Assembly (NCBI GenBank): GCA_964352785.1
Contig: CAYGTI010000003.1
Span: 62,001 to 126,000 of the forward strand
Source of the DNA: JACOMS01 sp964352785
Lineage (GTDB): Bacteria > Pseudomonadota > Alphaproteobacteria > Caulobacterales > Maricaulaceae
Direction of reading: 5' to 3'
Length of the DNA stretch: 64,000 nt
The translations under genes were made by a program, and so were the position numbers. The notes beneath the pieces were generated by a model. That model had not been told where the DNA came from, did not search any database, and was given only the letters and a program-made list of their open reading frames with translations. This document shows, piece by piece, positions 31,928-39,602 of this stretch (positions are counted from its first letter, which is position 1; every line of letters starts with the position of its first letter).

Positions 31928-33496
31928 TTATTGCGGCCCGCCCAAGTCGCCATAAATAATCGGTGCCGTGTTAGGCCGTTTTTGCGGCGCAGGGATCGCG
32001 CTTTGGGGTACAGGGTAACCGCGCGCGGGTTGCGGGCCGGCATCTCCTACTGCAATGCGAAAACCTTCGACATAGTTGGGCGGCACAAAAACAGGCACTT
32101 CACGTCCGGCATTATCAATCAGCAACACGGCAAATCCATCAAATCTGGCGGCTTCGAGCCGTTCCTGCGGAATGTGCACGGTTAAGATTTCTTCTTTGAC
32201 GCAGCGGTAGTTTACATACACATCTGTGCGCGCATATCCGCCAACCATTGGGAAAAAGTTATTGCGGCGTTCTTTAGTTTTGGGCCGTGGGTTCTTGGCC
32301 TTGAAAGCTTTGTCGACCGCGCGGTTGACACGGGCTGGCGCTTCTTGGCGGGCGGGCCGCGGATTGGCCTGCGGCGTTATCGTGCGCTCAGGCCGTGTTG
32401 CCGCGCGTTCTATCGGCCGGGAGCGGCGCGGCTCTGCACTGCGGTCAGGACGCGCTACGCGCGCGCTGTTGTTGCGGAGCTCTGAGCGGTTAATCGCGCG
32501 GGTGGTGTTATCTCTGGGGCCAGAGGTGTGACGCGGCGGTCTTTCGCGGTTGGTTTCGGTATCACGGCGGTTTTCGCGCGCCTCTCTGTTGTTTCGATTT
32601 TCAAGTTCGTTACGGGATCTGGCGCGCGCGTCGCGGCGGTTTTGACGGGCCTCCGTGTTACCGTTTTGATTTTGATCACGTAATCTGTCGCGGGCATTGC
32701 GTCGGTTATCACGGCGCTGAGTCGCACCCGTATTGCTGTCACTATTGCGGTTTTCGGTTCCGGCGGTGCCATGTCTTGGCGTCCGAGGCGTAGCCGCGTC
32801 ATTATCTCTAGGGCCGCGCCGTCTTGATCTGTCCTCGCGGCGTTGATCACTGCGGTTATCCGCGCGGCCGCCTCTTAGACCGTGCGTAGTTATACTGTTT
32901 CGGCCATGCCTGAAATATCGGGGTGTGCCTCTGCGCCACGTCGAGCGATTCCAGCCAAATTGCCTATGGCCCCGGTAACGCGGGAAAATGCGGTAAAGGC
33001 CAGCAACGTAGCCATATGACGCGCCGCGGTAGTAACTATCATCATAAGTCACCTCGCGTGTACTGCGCGAGCAATCGAGAGTTTTATTATCGTAGCGAAT
33101 AATGGCCGAGGGCTGTCCGGACATGAAGTCAACTTGCTCAAAACCGCGCACATCGAAACTGTCAGGGGAGGCCGTGGTGTAAACGGCGGCAATATCCAGA
33201 AAAGCGCCGCCCAAGACAATATCGCCGTTCAGCGTTGTGGCTTTCCCGGCGCTGCGCAGCGAAGCGGATCCTGCTATTGCCGTGTCAGCTTCAAACGGAT
33301 CAAAACTTCCGCCCACATATTCCGTCTCACCTGTACGCTCATCAAAGCGGCGTTCGACGTCTTCGGCGATTTGCTCGGGGTGAATATCAGGCAGGGATTG
33401 CGCCAATGCTGCCGTGAGCGCCGTCGACCCAAGGGCCGAACTTACCAAAAGGGCGACGGAGAAACGTTTAAAAAATAGGGGGATATAATATTTCAT
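31928..33496 (-). CDS. Secreted protein with long Arg/Asn/Asp-rich region
   Basis: Three parts are visible in 522 residues: a signal peptide (to about 33, LTAALAQ) and a globular N-domain (about 34-190); a central stretch of about 200 residues made almost wholly of Arg, Asn, Asp, Glu and Thr (e.g. RRDNRRNARDRLRDQNQNGN); and a C-domain with VYVNYRCVKEEILTVHIPQE and VPVFVPPNYVEGFRIAVGD. I know no family for it. The start is moved five codons in, to an ATG preceded by TTAGG. The charged centre could bind DNA, polysaccharide or lipid phosphates, but this is inference. Confidence 0.72.
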   Translation of the reverse strand: MKYYIPLFFKRFSVALLVSSALGSTALTAALAQSLPDIHPEQIAEDVERRFDERTGETEYVGGSFDPFEADTAIAGSASLRSAGKATTLNGDIVLGGAFLDIAAVYTTASPDSFDVRGFEQVDFMSGQPSAIIRYDNKTLDCSRSTREVTYDDSYYRGASYGYVAGLYRIFPRYRGHRQFGWNRSTWRRGTPRYFRHGRNSITTHGLRGGRADNRSDQRREDRSRRRGPRDNDAATPRTPRHGTAGTENRNSDSNTGATQRRDNRRNARDRLRDQNQNGNTEARQNRRDARARSRNELENRNNREARENRRDTETNRERPPRHTSGPRDNTTRAINRSELRNNSARVARPDRSAEPRRSRPIERAATRPERTITPQANPRPARQEAPARVNRAVDKAFKAKNPRPKTKERRNNFFPMVGGYARTDVYVNYRCVKEEILTVHIPQERLEAARFDGFAVLLIDNAGREVPVFVPPNYVEGFRIAVGDAGPQPARGYPVPQSAIPAPQKRPNTAPIIYGDLGGPQ

Positions 33497-33636
33497 AAGC
33501 CTAACTAACATAACAAAAATGAGCCTGTCCTGAAAGCAAGGTTAACATGTGGTTCATAAACATTACAATTTGGACATGTTGCGCCGGGGTTTGATCAATT
33601 ATTTCTTTTGCCATTTTGCGCGGCAAGGTTACAAAG

Positions 33637-33658
33637 AGTCCTTTGATCTATGAGGACT
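33637..33658. promoter_or_regulatory. Inverted repeat upstream of nadB
   Basis: AGTCCT (33637-33642), 10-base spacer, AGGACT (33653-33658), ending 42 bases before the nadB start. It may be an operator for an NAD-synthesis regulator; no consensus was matched. Confidence 0.3.
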
Positions 33659-33700
33659 TAAATTGGCGATTCGTGCTGCACATATCCGCAAAGCCTGTTC

Positions 33701-35227
33701 ATGACGGTGGGTGATTTAGAGACGCGCCGTCTACCGCCCGGATCTGTCCTTGTTGTCGGGGCCGGACTTGCCGGGCTTTACATGGCGATGAAACTTGCCC
33801 CGCGCCCTGTATTTGTGCTGACGTCGCGACGCTCCAAAGAAGGAGCTGCCTCGGCGTGGGCGCAAGGGGGGATTGCCGCCGCGCTGCATCCTGATGATAC
33901 GCCCGAAGCCCACGCGGCGGATACTATGGCGGCGGGAGACGGGCTTGTTGATCCGCTGATTGCGAAAATTCTATCTGAGGAAGGGCCAGGGCGCGTACAT
34001 GATTTGGCCGCGCTGGGCGTTCCGTTTGACCGCAAAGAAAATGGTGATCTTTATCTAAGTCTAGAAGCAGCGCACACTATGCCGCGCGTCGCCCGGGTCA
34101 AAGGGGATACGGCGGGACGCGAAATTATCAAGGTTATGGTCAAACGCACCCAAGCCGCCGAGCACGTGACCGGATTAATCGGTTGGCGCGCCGAGAGTCT
34201 CTTATCTGATGGGCACGGCGGGATTGCGGGCGCGCTCGCGCGGCGTGATGACGGCGCGCTGCTGGGGGTCGAGGCTGATATGACGGTTCTGGCAACGGGC
34301 GGCGTGGGCGGCCTTTTTGCTGTGACAACCAACCCGCGCACCGCGCGCGGAGATGCACTGGGTATGGCGGCGGTCATGGGCGCGCAAATGCGCGATATGG
34401 AATTTGTACAGTTTCATCCGACAGCAATTAATATTGGCCGTGATCCTGCGCCGCTGGCGACCGAAGCACTACGCGGTGACGGCGCTACGCTGATTAGCCC
34501 GAGCGGACGCAGGTTTATGCCAAGATACCACCCGGACGGCGAACTTGCCCCGCGTGATGATGTGGCGCGCGCGATTTTTGCTGAACTGGCGGCGGGACGT
34601 CAGCCCTTTTTGGATTGCCGCAAAGCTGTCGGCGCGCATTTCCCGCAGCATTTCCCAACGGTTTTCAAGGCTTGCCAGAGCGCAGGTATTGACCCGCGTA
34701 TTGATCCTATTCCTGTGGCTCCGGCGGTGCATTATCATATGGGTGGCCTGGCGACGGATAGTTACGGTCAAAGCTCTCTTCCTGGCCTCATGGCCATTGG
34801 GGAATGCGCAGCGACGGGCGTTCACGGCGCGAACCGCTTGGCCAGTAATTCCTTGCTTGAGGCGATTGTGTTTGGCGGACGCGCGGCGAGCCGTGTTTTA
34901 GAAGACGAGATACCCGCGCGTGCTGCGCAAACTATTCGGCCTCAGCCTTGGCTCTCCATGACACCCAAAATAACGCAGCGATTGCGCGGCGGCATGACAA
35001 AACTTTGCGGCGTGCGCCGGACGGCCAAAGGGCTTAATCAATTACTGATGGACATTGACGCCATGATCGAAGAGGCCGGACGGGCCAACCCGCTCATCGC
35101 CGCGCGCCTGATTGTTGCTGCCGCGCTGGCCCGCGAAGAAAGCCGGGGAGGTCACTTCCGTGACGACTATCCTGAAGCCAAACCTAGCCCCAAATCCTCC
35201 TATATTACTTATGACATGCTGGATTAA
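33701..35227 (+). CDS. nadB: L-aspartate oxidase
   Basis: FAD-dependent L-aspartate oxidase, first step of de novo NAD synthesis (aspartate to iminoaspartate). FAD-binding VLVVGAGLAGLYMAMKLA at the N-terminus, ASAWAQGGIAAAL, the FAD-contact DMEFVQFHPTAI, and HYHMGGLATDSYG and GANRLASNSLLEAIVFGGRA are all present. At 508 residues it is of normal size. Overlaps nadC by TAATG, so the two are co-translated. nadA is not next to it in this window. Confidence 0.95.
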   Translation: MTVGDLETRRLPPGSVLVVGAGLAGLYMAMKLAPRPVFVLTSRRSKEGAASAWAQGGIAAALHPDDTPEAHAADTMAAGDGLVDPLIAKILSEEGPGRVHDLAALGVPFDRKENGDLYLSLEAAHTMPRVARVKGDTAGREIIKVMVKRTQAAEHVTGLIGWRAESLLSDGHGGIAGALARRDDGALLGVEADMTVLATGGVGGLFAVTTNPRTARGDALGMAAVMGAQMRDMEFVQFHPTAINIGRDPAPLATEALRGDGATLISPSGRRFMPRYHPDGELAPRDDVARAIFAELAAGRQPFLDCRKAVGAHFPQHFPTVFKACQSAGIDPRIDPIPVAPAVHYHMGGLATDSYGQSSLPGLMAIGECAATGVHGANRLASNSLLEAIVFGGRAASRVLEDEIPARAAQTIRPQPWLSMTPKITQRLRGGMTKLCGVRRTAKGLNQLLMDIDAMIEEAGRANPLIAARLIVAAALAREESRGGHFRDDYPEAKPSPKSSYITYDMLD

Positions 35228-36093
35228 TGATGACTGACTTACCGCTTCTTCCGCCAACAATCATAGAGCCTATGGTTCGCCGGGCGCTGGATGAGGACTT
35301 TGGCAATGCGGGGGATATCACGGCCAACTTGCTCATTCCGGCCAGCGCGTCGGCGACGCTTTATTTTACATCCCGCGAAGAAGGCGTGATCGCAGGGATG
35401 CAAGCCGCCATGATCACATATGCAATGGTCGACCCGTCTGTGCGTTTGAGCGTGAAATGCGGCAATGGCAGCCATGTCAGCAAAGGCGATATAATAGCCG
35501 AGGTGAGCGGGCTTGTGCGCTCGCTTTTGATGGCGGAACGCACAGCTCTTAATTTTTTGGGGCGTATGTCCGGTATCGCTACGCTGACGTCGCAATATGT
35601 CGCCGCCGTTAAAGGTACAGGCGTGAAAATTGCGGCGACCCGCAAAACAACGCCGGGTCTTCGGGCGCTTGAAAAGCGCGCCGTTTTAGCGGGCGGGGGG
35701 CAAACCCATCGTCAGTCTTTGTCGGATGCGATTATGATCAAGGATAACCATATCGCGCTGGCGGGCGGGATCGACGCCGCGTTGTCTGCGATCAAAGCGG
35801 GCGCGGATCATATGGTACGGGTCAGTGTCGAGGTCGATAATTTGGAGCAATTAGAGAAAGCGTTACCGCATCATCCGCACGTTGTTTTGCTCGATAATAT
35901 GGGGCCTGAGCGTCTGCGGCAGGCTGTTGAAATTGTCTCTGCCTTCAAGGGGCCTCGCCCGGTCTTAGAGGCCTCTGGCGGGGTTAGTCTTAAAACGGTT
36001 CGAGGTTTGGCCGAGAGCGGCATTGATATAATCTCTATTGGCGCACTAACGCACAGCGCGCCTAATTTTGATATTGGGCTTGATGCCGGCTAA
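35227..36093 (+). CDS. nadC: Nicotinate-nucleotide pyrophosphorylase (quinolinate phosphoribosyltransferase)
   Basis: QPRTase of 288 residues: RRALDEDFGNAGDITANLLI at the N-terminus, AERTALNFLGRMSGIATLT, the substrate site RKTTPGLRALEKRAVLAGGG, DAIMIKDNHIAL, and VSVEVDNLEQLEKALPH. It converts quinolinate and PRPP to nicotinate mononucleotide, the step after NadA. Two ATG codons in tandem lie at the start; the first overlaps the nadB stop. Confidence 0.95.
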   Translation: MMTDLPLLPPTIIEPMVRRALDEDFGNAGDITANLLIPASASATLYFTSREEGVIAGMQAAMITYAMVDPSVRLSVKCGNGSHVSKGDIIAEVSGLVRSLLMAERTALNFLGRMSGIATLTSQYVAAVKGTGVKIAATRKTTPGLRALEKRAVLAGGGQTHRQSLSDAIMIKDNHIALAGGIDAALSAIKAGADHMVRVSVEVDNLEQLEKALPHHPHVVLLDNMGPERLRQAVEIVSAFKGPRPVLEASGGVSLKTVRGLAESGIDIISIGALTHSAPNFDIGLDAG

Positions 36094-36188
36094 GCCGCCT
36101 TAATTTTGTAAGAGTTTCTTAATCTCCATGACGCTTATATTGTAATTTTGTAACTTGAATTACGACACATGACGTTTTAGTGGAAATT

Positions 36189-36863
36189 ATGCGAATAGTC
36201 TCTATCATTTTAGGCTTTATAGCCCTTGGCGTTGTTGCTCATGCCGGAACAGGTGTCGCAGGGACAGGTGTGTTTGATTTTGATCCTGCGGACGGCACGT
36301 ACAAGACGGTTGCGGTAACTTCGCCCCAGCAGTGCTCGGCGCTTTGCCGCGCGGATGATTTGTGCCGCGGCGCGGTAACGTATCAACCCGATACTCGCTA
36401 TAAAAAAATGGAGTGCCGCTTGAATGACGGCATGAGTCCGGCGTCCCCGTTCGAGGTTAAACCGCCGCCGCCTTTGGATATGATCACGGCCTTGAATGAT
36501 TTAAATATATACCGGGCGCGTTATGGCTTGTCGCCGGTGGCGCTTGATCAAAGGCTTATTGATGCTTCGGCGCGTCATGCACAGGATCTTGCCATACATG
36601 GCCGTGCAGCGCATGATGGTTCGGACGGTAGCTCTCACGCGGACCGGGCCTCTGATGAAGGGTACAATTATCGTTTAATTTCGGAAAATGTCGCGACGGG
36701 TCAAGAAAGCTGGGAGATCGTTTTCAAGGCTTGGCAGAATAGTCCCGGACACAATGAAAATTTGCTACAGCCCGATGTAAGTGATTTTGGCGTTGCGCTC
36801 GTTTATGAACCAACGACAAAATATATCACCTATTGGGCCATGCTTGTTGGAAAACCTCTGTAG
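36189..36863 (+). CDS. Secreted CAP (SCP/PR1)-domain protein with PAN/apple-like N-terminus
   Basis: After a signal peptide, residues about 30-85 form a PAN/apple-like cysteine module (SPQQCSALCRADDLCRGAVT ... ECRLND). A CAP domain follows from about 95: LNIYRARYGLSPVALDQRLI, ISENVATG, WQNSPGHNENLLQPDVSDFG. CAP proteins of bacteria are secreted and have varied or unknown roles. The ATG is chosen over a GTG nine bases earlier because GTGGAA then serves as ribosome site. The neighbour at 37423 has the same type of cysteine module. Confidence 0.82.
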   Translation: MRIVSIILGFIALGVVAHAGTGVAGTGVFDFDPADGTYKTVAVTSPQQCSALCRADDLCRGAVTYQPDTRYKKMECRLNDGMSPASPFEVKPPPPLDMITALNDLNIYRARYGLSPVALDQRLIDASARHAQDLAIHGRAAHDGSDGSSHADRASDEGYNYRLISENVATGQESWEIVFKAWQNSPGHNENLLQPDVSDFGVALVYEPTTKYITYWAMLVGKPL

Positions 36864-36894
36864 GTGTCGCCTTGATAGACCCTGAATGTAAGCT

Positions 36895-36914
36895 GTCAAA
36901 AATGTCTTTTTGAC
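36895..36914. other. Perfect 8-bp stem-loop after the CAP gene
   Basis: GTCAAAAA, loop TGTC, TTTTTGAC. The T-run is inside the 3' arm, so it is not a typical terminator, though it may still end transcription poorly. Confidence 0.35.
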
Positions 36915-37047
36915 GTCTGATATCCGGCGCTGGGCAGTTAATGATCTCTTCACTTTATTACAAGTCTAATTGTGCCACATCTGAAATAGGGGTTTAGGTC
37001 GGGGTTTTTTTATAGCATTTAAAGGCGGACATTAAGCAGGCAGGCAG

Positions 37048-37347
37048 ATGGTACGCATCAATGATACGGATATTGTGAACAGGATCACAAACGAGCTGAA
37101 TTTACAGCCGCCCTCTGTGCTGGACGAAAAAAAGCTGGGGCTGATCCGTGCCTATATCCAAGAAAGCCTCGCGATGATTGAGCCTTTTGTGCCTTCCAGA
37201 GACGCGTCTGAAAGACTCAACGGGTACCTTTTATCACGCGGGGCGACGCAAATGCAGTGTATTGTGGCATGGACAATGTTTGCCGATATGCGCCAGCTCG
37301 CAAGCCTGCATCATGTACCGTATACGCCCGGTTATGGACGCGGGTAA
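37048..37347 (+). CDS. Small cytoplasmic protein of unknown function
   Basis: A 99-residue protein, mostly helical, with the start MVRINDTDIVNRITNELNLQ and a later FADMRQLASLHHVPYTPGYG. I do not recognise a family. It has a good ribosome site (AGGCAGGCAG before ATG) and coding-like codon use. A near-CtrA site (TTAA-CCATGTG-CTAA, one mismatch, 37351-37365) lies just after it, ahead of the next gene. Confidence 0.6.
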   Translation: MVRINDTDIVNRITNELNLQPPSVLDEKKLGLIRAYIQESLAMIEPFVPSRDASERLNGYLLSRGATQMQCIVAWTMFADMRQLASLHHVPYTPGYGRG

Positions 37348-37422
37348 GTATTAACCATGTGCTAAGGTCTATCAGGCAAAATCAGACGCGAATCAATTCA
37401 GTTTCGTCTGTGAGAGAGCCTC

Positions 37423-39027
37423 ATGCGCTTTGCCTTTATCGTCTTTGTATCCAGTTTGCTTGTGTCGTATGCCGCTATGGCATCGGAAAGTGGCACATAC
37501 CGCCCGGGTCAGTCCTACCATTCCGTTACAGCCGGAAGCCCCATGGACTGTGCGGCGCAGTGCAAAGGCGACGCGCAATGCAAAGGGTGGAATTTTATCC
37601 GCCCGCGCCAAACTATGCGTACAGGTGTGTGTGAGTTTAATGCGCTGGCAGTCTCTCCCGTCCCAAGCCCGCTGAGCGTCAGCGGCGAGAGCGCAACAGT
37701 GCGCTCGTCTAAAAATATTGTACCCGCAGGAACGAATACCGTTCGCGTTGGTTCAGGTACCGCTGGGCCCTCGGCTCAGCCTTCTGCGCAAACCCGCTCT
37801 ACAATGAGCCAACCTAGCCGTCACCAACCGATAGTTTACGGCGAAGCCGCGGCAAACATGCCGGGCGTATCCCGTTTGCAGGCTATGGTTCGCCCGAGCA
37901 GTCTGCCGCAACCGCAATCTGCTTTGCAACCCGGGCGTATGAGCCTGCCGCAAATGGCTCCCGGATATGCCCATGCACCGCAGCCGGGCATGATGCCAGA
38001 TTACCGCGCGATGCCGCAGCAGAGCATGCCCCGGATGATGCCCCAAATAATGCCTCAGAGCGCCGGGCAGCCCAGTAAGCCCTATGCCATCCGAACGGCG
38101 CGCCAGATGCAACAAGCCGTAGGTTATCCGCCCCGCCGCGCGTCGCTTGACGCGCGTTATGGCTCAGGCCCAATGATGCCGCAACAGATGCAAGGCCCTC
38201 GCAGGATGGCACATAATCTCGATGGGCACCTTTTAGCTATGCCGCATATGACAGACCTGCGAAGCCAGGAGCAACTCGCGAGTAGGGTTCAACCCCGCAT
38301 GATGCAGGCTCCGCAAGCCTATCCACCGGTTCCGGCCATGCCGCCTTACCCTGGAACGCCGCCTAACCTTGCAACGCCAAAGCCTTCTGCGCCGCAATAT
38401 CCGGTTTCCACGCCGTATCAATCTGCGAATAATGAAGGGCAAATGACACCGCCGCGTCTGCCGCAACAACTATACATGCCTCCGTCATCAAATCTGGCAA
38501 GTCCTGCTGCGGATAATTCAGCGTTTCAACCGCGTATTTATTCAGGCACTGCGCCGCGCGGGACGCAAAGTGCTGCCAGCCAAATGCAGCGCCAACCCAC
38601 CAATCAACAGCCATCCTATCAGTATTCTGCGCCCGCTATACCGCAAGCTCCCTTTACGGCGCAGCCTACGTTTTCGCCTCAAGCCCCTAGGTCATACCAA
38701 GCACCTTACGCTCAGCCCGCCATGAGCCCCCAGGGTATGCCGACAGCGCCGCAGCCGCCTATGCCCGCCCCGGCTATGATGCCGCAAACATTCGGTCACC
38801 AATATGCACAGGCACCTCAGGCCATGCCGCAGCCGCCCATGACGTCCTATCAGGCGCAGCAAAGCCTGTTTGGATCGCTTCATGATGATGTGAACGTTCC
38901 GCGCACTTTGGAGCCGCAGAATATTCCTACTGATCCAAATATGCCGATCCCGACAGTGTCGTCTGTGCCTACGCAAACCATTGTAACGCACTCTATGCCG
39001 GGTATGATGGCGGGCGGCCCGCGCTAA
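37423..39027 (+). CDS. Secreted PAN/apple-like protein with Pro/Gln/Met-rich low-complexity region
   Basis: The N-terminal signal peptide (to about 20) is followed by a cysteine module like the one in the CAP protein (SPMDCAAQCKGDAQCKGWNF ... GVCEFNA). The remaining 440 residues are low-complexity, rich in Pro, Gln, Met, Ala and Tyr, with motifs such as MPQQSMPRMMPQIMPQ and QAPQAMPQPPM. Such a region is likely disordered and may be an extracellular or envelope spacer. The reading frame is open throughout, and its codon usage and composition differ from its neighbours. Confidence 0.7.
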   Translation: MRFAFIVFVSSLLVSYAAMASESGTYRPGQSYHSVTAGSPMDCAAQCKGDAQCKGWNFIRPRQTMRTGVCEFNALAVSPVPSPLSVSGESATVRSSKNIVPAGTNTVRVGSGTAGPSAQPSAQTRSTMSQPSRHQPIVYGEAAANMPGVSRLQAMVRPSSLPQPQSALQPGRMSLPQMAPGYAHAPQPGMMPDYRAMPQQSMPRMMPQIMPQSAGQPSKPYAIRTARQMQQAVGYPPRRASLDARYGSGPMMPQQMQGPRRMAHNLDGHLLAMPHMTDLRSQEQLASRVQPRMMQAPQAYPPVPAMPPYPGTPPNLATPKPSAPQYPVSTPYQSANNEGQMTPPRLPQQLYMPPSSNLASPAADNSAFQPRIYSGTAPRGTQSAASQMQRQPTNQQPSYQYSAPAIPQAPFTAQPTFSPQAPRSYQAPYAQPAMSPQGMPTAPQPPMPAPAMMPQTFGHQYAQAPQAMPQPPMTSYQAQQSLFGSLHDDVNVPRTLEPQNIPTDPNMPIPTVSSVPTQTIVTHSMPGMMAGGPR

Positions 39028-39041
39028 CGCAATTCGGAATA

Positions 39042-39070
39042 GGAAATTGGGTTTTTCTTACCCATTTTCC
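39042..39070. terminator. Possible bidirectional terminator hairpin
   Basis: GGAAA-T-TGGGT (39042-39052) pairs with ACCCA-T-TTTCC (39060-39070) with one T/T mismatch. It lies between two convergent genes, which fits a shared terminator, but no long T-run follows on either strand. Confidence 0.4.
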
Positions 39071-39118
39071 GATATCTTCGTAGACATGGTTAAACGTGAA
39101 ATGCGCTAGAGGCGCGGT

Positions 39119-39451
39119 TTAGGCCGCGCTGCGGGCTTTCTTGAGCACGGTCATAAGGGCGCTACCAGAGAGGTGACACCAAGCCGCGACAACAAAAGTA
39201 ACATAGGCTCCAATCAGGACTGAAAATACTTTGTTTGAAAAGTCCGGGTCTTCAAAACCGAGGATCATCAGCGTACTACTGCCGCCGGCTGTTCCTGCTA
39301 TGACGGCTAAAAATGCCCAGAACCCGCACCAATAAAACCGCATAACTTTGGATTTCGGCGCAAAGCTGGTTGCTGGAATAAGAAGTAATGAGGCGACGCC
39401 AACGGTGACCATAAACATAATCGCCATCGCTATCATTTGTCCCGTTATCAT
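39119..39451 (-). CDS. Small membrane protein, three spans
   Basis: The 110-residue protein has three predicted spans (near 5-26, 38-60 and 74-98) and a positively charged end (VLKKARSAA). No family recognised. The start is 28 codons inside the longest frame, where GGAGAG precedes the ATG and the first span follows at once. A perfect CtrA-type box lies 78 bases upstream. Confidence 0.68.
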   Translation of the reverse strand: MITGQMIAMAIMFMVTVGVASLLLIPATSFAPKSKVMRFYWCGFWAFLAVIAGTAGGSSTLMILGFEDPDFSNKVFSVLIGAYVTFVVAAWCHLSGSALMTVLKKARSAA

Positions 39452-39528
39452 ACATCTCTCCAAATCAGGCCTTGTGTTGCCATAACCTTCGCAAGGACTG
39501 GGCCAAGGTTTTCCCCTGAGGAGGGAAA

Positions 39529-39543
39529 TTAACACATTTTTAA
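39529..39543. promoter_or_regulatory. CtrA-type box TTAA-N7-TTAA upstream of the membrane-protein gene
   Basis: Perfect TTAA (39529-39532), CACATTT, TTAA (39540-39543), between prfC and the small membrane-protein gene, both on the minus strand. It is in a promoter-like position for the latter. Confidence 0.5.
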
Positions 39544-39602
39544 GATTTGGGAACCCCAGAGAGCGTTTAAGAGAGTATTTACAGGGCGTAAGCTACTGGA
39601 AA

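Noticed and set aside
32226..32850. Several Arg-rich frames on both strands in the Arg/Asn-rich gene
   Set aside because: They come from the repetitive composition of the real minus-strand gene; none has a start site or a known domain.
36895..36914. Intrinsic terminator after the CAP gene
   Set aside because: The stem is A/T-rich and the T-run lies inside the stem, not after it, so it is listed only as a stem-loop.
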